From Flexifilum sp963727545 (lineage in GTDB: Bacteria; Chloroflexota; Anaerolineae; Aggregatilineales; Phototrophicaceae): a stretch of DNA of 64,000 bases. Numbering within the stretch: the first letter of the stretch is position 1; every line of letters starts with the position of its first letter. Shown one piece after another: positions 46,239-54,363 of the stretch. Below the pieces are notes generated by a model. The model saw only the letters and a list, made by a program, of their open reading frames with translations, did not search any database and was not told the DNA's origin. The translations under genes and the position numbers were made by a program. Location: the NCBI GenBank assembly GCA_963727545.1, contig CAVSGS010000010.1:1-64000 (forward strand), given 5' to 3'.

Positions 46239-46907
46239 GTGAATTCGCAAGCGCTCGATCAATCGTTGACCTTCCCCGTCGACAAAGAACATGGCGGCAT
46301 CCGGCTGGTGATCATCCTGAGTTTCATCGGGGTTTGGATCGTCAGCTTTGTGCTGTTCAATGTGTTAATCAGCAACACCGGCGTGAACCTGCTCGCCGTA
46401 ATTGTCAGCTTTGCCCTCGCCTACGGCGTGACCGCGGTGCTAGAAATGGTGCTCAAGCGCCGCTGGCCCAGCGGGCGCGTCGTACAGGTCACGTCTGGGG
46501 GCATCAAATTGGTAAAAAGAGGGCAGCTTCAAGCCGAGATCCTGTCCGAAGACCCGGCGAGCGTGCTCTTGTGGTCGTTCACGATCAGCAAGCGCGCCCG
46601 TGTTCCCAAAGGCTGGTCGATGCTCGCTTGCGCGCTGGAGTATGAAAACCAGTATTTGACCGTCTACACGTTCATGTCGCCAACCCAGCTAGAGACTTAC
46701 GACCTCGCCGACAAATTCACCAAGCTCACGCCAAAGCGCAAAAACGACAAAGCGGATGTCCGCGACGACCTTCGGCTCGCCGGTGAGCAGCGTCGCTTGC
46801 GCGATGCCGAGAACTACCGCTGGCTGGCTGGTTCTGAAATGATTCCGGACGATTTCATCACCTATATCAATCAAATCCGAGCACAATTCCCCGAATGGCA
46901 GCTTTAA
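46239..46907 (+). CDS. Membrane protein of unknown function
   Basis: A 222-residue protein with two N-terminal membrane helices (IILSFIGVWIVSFVLFNVLI and LLAVIVSFALAYGVTAVLE) and a large, charged cytoplasmic domain. The GTG start lies four bases after the methyltransferase stop. Its end overlaps the next ATG. No family recognised. Confidence 0.65.
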   Translation: MNSQALDQSLTFPVDKEHGGIRLVIILSFIGVWIVSFVLFNVLISNTGVNLLAVIVSFALAYGVTAVLEMVLKRRWPSGRVVQVTSGGIKLVKRGQLQAEILSEDPASVLLWSFTISKRARVPKGWSMLACALEYENQYLTVYTFMSPTQLETYDLADKFTKLTPKRKNDKADVRDDLRLAGEQRRLRDAENYRWLAGSEMIPDDFITYINQIRAQFPEWQL

Positions 46908-48415
46908 AACTGAAAATCACGCTCACACTCCTGATCCTGTTGGCGTTTGCTTTGCCGGTGCCCGCACTGGCGCAGCAAACACTTCCATTCAATTTGCCGA
47001 CCAGCGGCACCGTCCCGCCCAATGGCGTCCAAACGTGGACGTTTTCCGCCCAAAGCGGTGCGGTGCTGTCTTTCGTCGCTACCGCCGCCTCACCTGATTT
47101 CGACGCTGCCCTGACCCTCAGCGACAGCAGCGGGCGCGCACTCATCTCCAGCGACGACTACAACTATCCCGACCGCCTCGATCCGCTGCTCGAAGCGGTC
47201 ACCATGCCGCGTGCTGACACCTACACGCTGACCGTTTCCGGCGTCAACGGCACTTCCGGTGACTACGTACTGACGATGCTGCCGGGTTACAGCGTGCTCG
47301 ACTACAGCGACGACTTCAGCAGCACCAGTTGGCAGGCATTGACGCCGACGCTCGTCCGCAGCGATCAAAACGACGAGCGGCTTTCGCTGAGCATCAACGG
47401 CATCCGCGCCAGCGGTGTCGCTTTCGACGCGCAATCTGATCCTGTCGCCGATTTCTACGCCCAAGCCGACGTCGTCAGCGTAAGCAATCCGACCGGTTGG
47501 GTCGTTGGTTTGGCGCTCCGCCGACAAGGGGATCGCTACTATCTGCTTTCGATCAACAGTCAGGGTTATTGGCGCTTCACACTGGTCAATGGGGGGGATG
47601 AACAGGTCATCCGCGACTGGACGCTGCACCCGAACGTCATTCCCGGTCAGACAACCTTCACGCTCAGCGTGCTTGCCAAAAGCGTCGGCTTCGATTTCTT
47701 CTACAATTCGGGTTACATCGGCAGCGTCAGCGACAACGCCTTGACCGAAGCCGGACAGATCGGCTTGATGATCGGCACGACCGCCGCTTCGACCGGCACC
47801 ACTGACGCCACTTTCGACAACTTGATCGTGACCACACCCGCGCAAATCAACGGCGCTGACCTCATCCCGCAGCAGGTGATGTCCGGCGATGGTCGCACGA
47901 TCGTGCAGGCGCTCAAGCGCAGCGGCATGGTCTCCGCCGACGGCGAGATGGCGCTCACCCTCGACCAGAGTTCGGTGCAGTATGCCCATCCCGGCGTCAA
48001 CCGGGTCATGCTCGGTCGTGGTACCCAGTACACGAACTTCGCCATCGGCGCGACCGTCGACGTCGCCCCTGCTGCGCCGGGTCCGGCGGGCTGTGGCATC
48101 GTCTTTCGCTACACCGGCGAGCAGGATTACACCCTCGCCTACGTCGATCAGGCGGGTGGCTACGGCGTTTCCGTCCGCACCGCTGATGGCTTCTTGCCCG
48201 GTCTGGAAGGTATCAACCCACTTTTAGGCGCGGGACAGCATTTCCTGCTGCTGATCGCCAACGAAGGTGACGTCTACTACTATATCGACCGGCAGTTGGT
48301 CGGCTCGGTAGCGAACTCACCGGTCGACGGCGAAGTCGGGATCGCCGCCATCAACTTCGAGCTGAACTCGACCACCTGCACTTACAGCAATCTGTGGCTC
48401 TGGAAGTGGGGCTGA
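46895..48415 (+). CDS. Secreted PPC/lectin-like protein
   Basis: A 506-residue exported protein. Signal peptide to ALA-QQ (~27). A PPC-like (bacterial pre-peptidase C-terminal) domain at ~30-125 (VQTWTFSAQSGAVLSF, PRADTYTLTVSGVNGTSGDYVLTM), then two jelly-roll/LamG-like domains with the shared WVVGLALRRQG/CGIVFRYTGE pattern. The start overlaps the membrane protein gene. Likely surface carbohydrate binding or matrix. The hairpin after it is a terminator. Confidence 0.72.
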   Translation: MAALKLKITLTLLILLAFALPVPALAQQTLPFNLPTSGTVPPNGVQTWTFSAQSGAVLSFVATAASPDFDAALTLSDSSGRALISSDDYNYPDRLDPLLEAVTMPRADTYTLTVSGVNGTSGDYVLTMLPGYSVLDYSDDFSSTSWQALTPTLVRSDQNDERLSLSINGIRASGVAFDAQSDPVADFYAQADVVSVSNPTGWVVGLALRRQGDRYYLLSINSQGYWRFTLVNGGDEQVIRDWTLHPNVIPGQTTFTLSVLAKSVGFDFFYNSGYIGSVSDNALTEAGQIGLMIGTTAASTGTTDATFDNLIVTTPAQINGADLIPQQVMSGDGRTIVQALKRSGMVSADGEMALTLDQSSVQYAHPGVNRVMLGRGTQYTNFAIGATVDVAPAAPGPAGCGIVFRYTGEQDYTLAYVDQAGGYGVSVRTADGFLPGLEGINPLLGAGQHFLLLIANEGDVYYYIDRQLVGSVANSPVDGEVGIAAINFELNSTTCTYSNLWLWKWG

Positions 48416-48439
48416 TCGACCACCACTGATCACGAAGCA

Positions 48440-48475
48440 AAAAGAGGAGTAGGTTTACAAGCCTACTCCTCTTTT
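48440..48475. terminator. Bidirectional terminator between convergent genes
   Basis: A perfect 14-bp stem (48440-48453 with 48462-48475) and 8-base loop; A- and T-rich ends make it work in both directions. Confidence 0.8.
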
Positions 48476-48491
48476 CATGTTTCATCTTCAA

Positions 48492-48532
48492 AGTCCCCTC
48501 TCGTAGGGAGAGGGGATTTAGGGATGAGGTTG
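48492..48532 (+). repeat. CCCCTCTC...GAGAGGGG repeat (family 2 copy)
   Basis: Palindrome CCCCTCTC/GAGAGGGG followed by the tail ATTTAGGGATGAGGTTG, ahead of the glycosidase 3' end. Confidence 0.6.
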
Positions 48533-48534
48533 TC

Positions 48535-49937
48535 TTACTTCATCACCGTGCCGAGCGTATCGCACGCCGGGCAGGAGCCATCGGGACGGAAGATCGCGTA
48601 GCCGCCCACCGGGTCATCCGCCGTGAAGTACGGATAATCGACGTTCCAGACGATCATCAAGCGAACCTGACCGCTCTGCGCTGCGCGCGTTGCCGCATCC
48701 GCCAGCCATGCCGCCTGCTGCGCGACGGTCGTATTCGCCGCCCAAGCGAAGTTCGCCGGGATCGCTTGGCTGTAGCCTTCGCCGGTCAGATAGCCCAGTT
48801 CGGTGAAGCAGACCGGCTTGCCGCTGAACTGCGAGTAGCCGCGCTGGAGCATCGAGCCGAAGAAGTAGGTCGGGTAGCCGCCGCGCGGATCGCCGCTGGT
48901 CTGCGACGGCGGGATGATACCTTCGTTGTAGTGCAAGCCCACGCAGTCGAGGTAATTCGCCGCGCCCGCCTGCGCCATCTGCTGCATGTAAACGTCGTCG
49001 TTGCAGCCGCCGGAACCGCAGCCCGCCGAGCCGAAGAAGCCGGTCGGCGCCGGCGCGCCGCTGATCACGATGGTGCCGCCGTTGCTGCTCTTGATCGCGT
49101 TGAAGGCGGCCGCCAGCAGCTGGGTGTAGGTCGCGCCGTTGATCGAACCGGCGGGCCATTCACGGTCGATGTTCGACTCGTTCCAGACTTCAATCGCGTC
49201 CGCGCCGAGCGCCGCGACGCCGCCGACAAAACCGGCGTAGCTGCTGATATAGCTGTTGTAGTCGCCCATCTGCGTCTTATCGCCGACGATGCTCAGCAGC
49301 GCCTTCTTGCCTGCTGCTGTGCGCCGCGTTGATAAATCCGGCGGCGACGCTGGGGTCTTGACCGAGCGAATAGCGAACCTGAGTCTTCGCCCACGTCATG
49401 CCCGCGCGGTTCATCAGACTGATCGTGTTGCTGTTCAGTTCCAGCACTTGACCGCCCAACTCGAAGCTGCCACCAGCACCGCTGCCAGCGACCGGTGCGG
49501 GCAGATCGCCGTTGCTCACCGCCGTCGCCGGTGCGCTCGCCGACGCCGTCACGTGGTCGCAAGCCGTGATGATCTGGGCGTTGAAGCTGGAGCGCCCTTC
49601 GAACTGCCGCCCATCCAGCGACGTGATCAGGAAGCGCCAGCCATAATAAAGCTGCCGCGCCGGTGTATCGGACGGATCGAGACAGCTATCGATGCCATCG
49701 GTGAATTCGGTTTCGTCCCACGTCGTAGCGCTGGACAATGGTCAGGTCGACGTGGAATTTTTCTTCCAGAGCGTCGCGGACATTCGAGAACGCGATCCAG
49801 AGCGGATCGTTCGGGGTCGGGGTCGGTACAGTCTGCGCCTCAATCGGCTGGATGTGCGTAAACGCGCCCACCAGCAGAATAACCGCCAACAGCGTCAGCG
49901 CTGTGGCGCGACGGGTGAATTGGGTGCTTCCTTGCAT
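48535..49937 (-). pseudogene. Secreted clan A glycoside hydrolase-like protein (2 frame breaks)
   Basis: Three frames join to one secreted protein of about 465 residues. N-terminus 49686-49937: signal peptide (LTLLAVILLVGAFTHI). Middle frame (49277-49738): FLITSLDGRQFEGRSS and a Gly/Ala linker, then SFELGGQVLELN. C-terminal frame (48535-49269 and a little before): ADAIEVWNESNIDREW with the likely acid/base Glu, and VCFTELGYLTGEG with a likely nucleophile Glu, as in clan A families such as GH39. Breaks near 49715 and 49300. Could be sequence error. Confidence 0.65.
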
Positions 49938-50089
49938 AGGTAGAATCCTCGTTCAATCAAAGGTTCATACACGCTGCTGCCCCGGATAAATGATCTGGGC
50001 ATACGCGGCAGAAGATTACATGAAGTTCGAACAAATTACTATCCCCGTAGGCGAATCGTAGGGATTTCCGCCCTCACGATCCGCAGTGT

Positions 50090-50140
50090 TCTCCCCTCTC
50101 CCCGCCCTGCGTGGGAGAGGGGATTCAGGGGTGAGGGGTT
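50090..50140 (+). repeat. CTCCCCTCTCC...GGAGAGGGG repeat (family 2 copy)
   Basis: CTCCCCTCTCC and GGGAGAGGGG flank a short core, followed by ATTCAGGGGTGAGGGG. Confidence 0.65.
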
Positions 50141-50147
50141 AAGTCCT

Positions 50148-51484
50148 TTATCCCAGCGCACGCTCCGCCTGATCGCGCAGGAAGATCAGCTTTTGCAGCG
50201 TCGGGCTGTCCCCGCGCGACGCCAGCATCTGCTCGACGGCGGACATCATTTCCAGCAACCCCTGCCCATAAGTGCCGATTTCCTGCGCCAGCAGTTCCTG
50301 CGCCTGCTCGTCGGTTTCGGTCGAGAGCAGATCGTTGATGAAGCGCAGTTCCGGCTGCATATTCTCGCGCAGCAGCGACACCACCCGCTCATAGACCTGC
50401 TTGAGCTTGGCGGAGTTGCCCAAATCGCCGCGCCGCTCGGCTTCCTGAATGTTCGCCGCCAGCACCGACATGAACGTGTCGTCCATCAAGTCGAGGTTGG
50501 CTTCAATCGCCTGATCGAGGTCGGGCGCTGCCATCAACTCTTGCAGCAGCATCGCCGCCTCGCGCAGCGCCGCCTGCATCTGCTGATCGACGATCGCCGT
50601 CAGTTCAAGCAGTTTGTCGCGCAGGGCTTCGAGTGCCTCGCGGTCGCCCGCCGGCGCCTGCCCGATCTTGACGCCCATCTCCTGAAAGAACGTGTAGTCG
50701 AACGCCGGACGCGCCAACCCGACCAACGCCTGTAAGCGCTGGTCGTCGTCGGCATAGCTCAACGCCAACTGCAGGAAATCGTCGCGCGTCGGCGTCGTCG
50801 CCGTACTGCTGAAGTTCCTCCGCGACTTCGCGCGACGATCTCTTCCTGCACCCGGTTGTTCTCGATCAACTGCTGCCCGAACGTCGACAGCGACGCCACA
50901 ATCTGCTGAATCTGAACCAGGTGCTCGGCGAAATCCGGGCGACCTTCGGTCAGCATTTGCTGCGCCATCATCGTGATCGTCTGGAAGAACTGCGCGTCGA
51001 TCTTTTCGTCGTTCTGCTCGACCAGCGCCGGCAGTTGATCGTCGGGCGTCTGCATGAACGTCTCGATCAAGCGGACGCGAGCGCGCTGCTCTTCCATCAT
51101 CTCCGGCGTCACGCCGTCGGCTTGGAGCACCTGCTCGATCAAGTTCTGCATCGTCAGCGCGCGGCGCGGCTGGAAAACGTAGCCTTTCATCGCCTACTGC
51201 GGCAGCTTGAGTTCGCGCATCAGGTCGCCGATCACCTTTTCCTGACCGTCATTGTTCAGGTTCAGTTCCATCGGCACAAAGGCGATCAGCAGTTCCTTGC
51301 TGGCATCGTGATACAGCAGCGGCGCGGAAATCGTCACCGGCGTGCCGCAGTTCGGGCAGCGCACGGTATTCAAACTGCCGCCGTCAGCAGCTTGGCTTTC
51401 GCCTCCGGGTCTTGTCCGGCATCGACCACCGTTTCGACGATGGCGTTAATTGGGTTGCCCGCAGTTCGGGCACTTGACATTCAT
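50148..51484 (-). pseudogene. CpXC-domain protein (several frame breaks and an in-frame stop)
   Basis: The N-terminus starts at ATG 51484 and has two CPNCG motifs (51460-51470 and near 51350), the Cys-knuckle pair that gives the CpXC domain its name. The C-terminal part is a long helical region with the repeated phrases DAQFFQTITMMAQQ and AFDYTFFQEMG. Breaks: an extra A near 51446, a missing G near 51375, an in-frame TAG at 51193-51195, and two frame changes near 50845 and 50800. The two halves are otherwise intact. Zn-binding domain proteins of this group are common in Chloroflexota; role unknown. Confidence 0.65.
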
Positions 51485-51525
51485 CTGTCTCGGCAAGGGA
51501 TTGTCTCCGAATCGTTAGCGCAGCA

Positions 51526-53097
51526 CTATTGCTGCGGAAGCGTAAAGTAAAAGGTCGCGCCTTGTCCGGGCTGGCTCTCGACCCGCATCGATCCGCCGTG
51601 CGCCTCGATGATCGACTTGGCGAGGAACAAGCCCAAGCCCGTCCCCTGCGTCCGGCGGCTCAGCGTGCCGTCGACGCGGTAGAAGCGCTCGAAAACGCGA
51701 TCTTGATCGCGGTCGCTCAGCCCGACGCCCTGATCGCGCACGTAGACGGTGACGCTGCGGTCGTCGACGATCCCACCGACCTCGATCACGCCGCCATCGG
51801 GCGAATACTTGATCGCGTTGCTCAGCAGGTTGTCGAGCACCTGTCGCAAGCGCTGCTCGTCGCCCTGAATCGACCGGGAAATCCGGCGGGAAATTGAGCT
51901 TGAACTGGTGCTGCTTGGTCTGCGTGCTGAAGCGCTCGACCGCCCGCGCCGCCAGTTCATCCAGCCGCACGTCATCCAGATTGAGTTCGAGCGTGCGCTG
52001 CGCCTGAATCTTGCTGGTCGTCAGCAGGTTCTCGATCAGCACCGTCAAGCGATCCGACTCGTCTTCGATCACGCCGGCATACTCGCGCACGACGCTGCTA
52101 TCCCATTCCACATCGTCGCGCCGGAGCGTCGCCGCGTGCCCTTTGATCAAGGCGACCGGCGTTTTCAGCTCGTGCGAGATCGTCGAGATGAAGACGTTCT
52201 GCATCTCCTGCGCTTGCCGAAAGTTGGTGATGTCGCGGACGTTGGCGATGATGTTGGAGAGATGTCCGTCCGCCGTCAGCAGCGGCGAGTAGACGATGCC
52301 GATGCTCAAGGTCAAGCCGTCGCGCCGCAGCAGATCGCCCTCGACGTAGAGCGAGTCGGGCGCGTCGTCGGCGTTGCGAAAGGGCCAGCCTTGATCCAGC
52401 GCCTTGCGCAGATCGCCGTTTTCAAGCCGCTTCCAGACGATCACCTCGTCCTGATCCAGCCCGACGGCGTCGCGGCGCGCCACGCCGTCATCCGTTCCAG
52501 CGCGTGATTGATGCTGATGATCTGCGCCTGCGCGTCGAGGATCATCACGCCGTCGGCGCTGTGCTGCAAAATCGCCGCCAAGCGCCGCCGCTCGTGTTCG
52601 ATGCGCTCGTACAGTTGGGCGTTGTGCACCGCGATCGCCGCTTGATCGGCGAAACTCTGCAACACCTGCATGTCGTCGGGAGTCGCCGTCGCCACGTAGG
52701 AGCGAAAGATGATCAGCAAACCCAGCGGCTCGCCCGCGAAGATCAACGGCAGCGCGAACGGCTGGCGCAGCCGTTTGTCCAGCGATGTGGCGATCTCGCT
52801 CAGCTTGGCAGAAAGCGTGTCGTAGTCGAGGTTTTCGCCCGCGCTGTCGAAAATTTGCTCCAAGTGCGCGTTAACTTCAGCGACGCGCGCGCTCTCGACC
52901 CCGATAGTCGCCCGCACGCGATAGCCGCCGTCGGCGTCGCGCAGCGTCACCATGCCCACCTGCCCGCCGAGCATCGCCACCGACGCATTCAAGACGCGCT
53001 TCAAGACCTCGCCCAAGTCGAGTTGGGCGGTGATTGCGCGCGAAATTTCCAATAAAAAATCGCGCTGGCGCACGCGGAAGTCGAGCAGCATTAACAT
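51526..53097 (-). CDS. GAF/PAS sensor histidine kinase (2 frame breaks)
   Basis: A cytoplasmic kinase of about 520 residues when joined. The N-terminal GAF-like domain (52441-53097) is followed by a PAS domain (ILQHSADGVMILDAQAQIISINHALE). A break near 52490 is followed by the remainder of the PAS domain, then HisKA with H in FISTISHELKTPVALIKGH, and a second break near 51885 before the HATPase (DNLLSNAIKYSPDGG, DQGVGLSDRDQ, TGLGLFLAKSII). Both breaks are single-base. No membrane helix. Confidence 0.8.
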
Positions 53098-53162
53098 GCG
53101 GTCATTGTAACATGCCCCGCAAGACGCTTCAATTTGAAGTTTATAAGATTATGGAAACGCGA

Positions 53163-53202
53163 CCTCACCCCCTGCCCCCTCTCCACTTCGTAGAGAGGGG
53201 GT
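53163..53202 (-). repeat. CCCCTCTCC repeat, inverted copy (family 2)
   Basis: Copy in the opposite orientation, with the tail at the left (CCTCACCCCCTG). It faces the copy at 53230-53274, head to head. Confidence 0.6.
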
Positions 53203-53229
53203 AAAAACAGGTGTGCAAGGGGTCGTTAA

Positions 53230-53274
53230 AGTCCCCTCTCTATGTAATGGAGAGGGGATTTAGGGGTGAGGTTG
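53230..53274 (+). repeat. CCCCTCTC repeat (family 2 copy)
   Basis: CCCCTCTC and GAGAGGGG arms and tail ATTTAGGGGTGAGGTTG, ending at the ROK kinase stop. Confidence 0.6.
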
Positions 53275-53276
53275 CT

Positions 53277-54263
53277 TTACGCCTCCGTCAGCTTGTGGGT
53301 CACGCTGGCGACGTCCTCGACGCCACCCTTGGTCGTGACCAGCGCCGCCGCGCCAACCACGCTGACGTTCTCGCCAAGTTGGGCTTGCTCGATCTTCAGG
53401 TCCGACCAGTAGGAGGTGTCGATCGCGTACTTCTCAATCGCTTCGCGCATCGGATCGAACAGCAGATCGCCGAGCGCGCTCACGCCGCCGCCGAAAACCA
53501 GAATCTCCGGGTTGAACAGGTGCAGCAGCGTCACCATCCCCAAGCCGACGATCCAGCCCGCCCGCTTGACGATCGAGAGCGCCAGCGCATCGCCCTGCTG
53601 CGCCGCCTTGCCGACCGTGCTGCCGGAGCAGTCGTCGAGGTTGCCGTCGCACAGGTCGGTGATCATCGATTTCTCGCCGTTTTGGATCCGCTCGCGCGCC
53701 TGTCGCGCCAGCGCCGGACCAGCCGCCTCTTTTTCCAGCGTGCTGACCTTGTCGCCGACGAGCATGATCATGTGTCCGGCTTCCGCTGCCAGCCCTTCCT
53801 TGCCCAGCAGCAGCCGCCCGTCGCAGATCATCCCACTGCCGATACCGGTGCTGATGGTCGTGAAAATCACGTCGCGATGCCCCCGCGCCGCGCCGCGCGC
53901 CGTCTCCGCCAGTACCGCGACATTAGCATCGTTGCCCAAATAGGTCGGGTAGCCGAAGTCTTTCTGCAAGACCTCAGCCAGCGGCACATTGTGCCAGCCG
54001 ACTAAATTCGGCGGCGCGACCAGCAAGCCCGCCTTCGGGTTGACCGGACCCGGCGCGGAAATTCCAATTCCGGTGATCTCCGCATCGGGATCATCCGGCA
54101 AGATTTGCTGTACTAACTCTTTCATGCGCCCCAGCGTCACGTCGAGACCCTGCTCCGAACGGGTCGGGATCTCCTGCCGTTGGACGATATTCAGGGCATG
54201 ATCCAGCAGCGCCGCGCGCATCCGCGTGCCACCAAGATCGACGCCGACAACGTACTTGGTCAT
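53277..54263 (-). CDS. ROK-family sugar kinase
   Basis: A 328-residue ROK kinase that phosphorylates a sugar with ATP in the cytoplasm. Motifs: DLGGTRMRAAL (phosphate 1), GNDANVA with the catalytic Asp, ISTGIGSGMI, EAGHM and FGGGVSALGDLL. The Zn-binding CxCGxxGCxE motif of typical ROK glucokinases is absent; the position reads DKVSTLEKEAAG. Length is normal. It runs divergently from mutS. Confidence 0.87.
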   Translation of the reverse strand: MTKYVVGVDLGGTRMRAALLDHALNIVQRQEIPTRSEQGLDVTLGRMKELVQQILPDDPDAEITGIGISAPGPVNPKAGLLVAPPNLVGWHNVPLAEVLQKDFGYPTYLGNDANVAVLAETARGAARGHRDVIFTTISTGIGSGMICDGRLLLGKEGLAAEAGHMIMLVGDKVSTLEKEAAGPALARQARERIQNGEKSMITDLCDGNLDDCSGSTVGKAAQQGDALALSIVKRAGWIVGLGMVTLLHLFNPEILVFGGGVSALGDLLFDPMREAIEKYAIDTSYWSDLKIEQAQLGENVSVVGAAALVTTKGGVEDVASVTHKLTEA

Positions 54264-54288
54264 GTCACTTCACTTTCTTGCGTGGCGA

Positions 54289-54318
54289 TTGGTACACCGC
54301 CCCGCTGTTTGTTAGAAT
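54289..54318 (+). promoter_or_regulatory. Sigma70-like promoter of mutS
   Basis: TTGGTA, 18 bases, TAGAAT; the -10 ends 45 bases before the mutS ATG, in the divergent space with the ROK gene. Confidence 0.4.
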
Positions 54319-54363
54319 AGATGTTCATGCTAAAGATCCTAATTGCGATGAGTATACCAAACG

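Noticed and set aside
48492..53274. Family 2 repeats as a CRISPR array
   Set aside because: Copies are far apart, variable, palindromic and without regular spacers.
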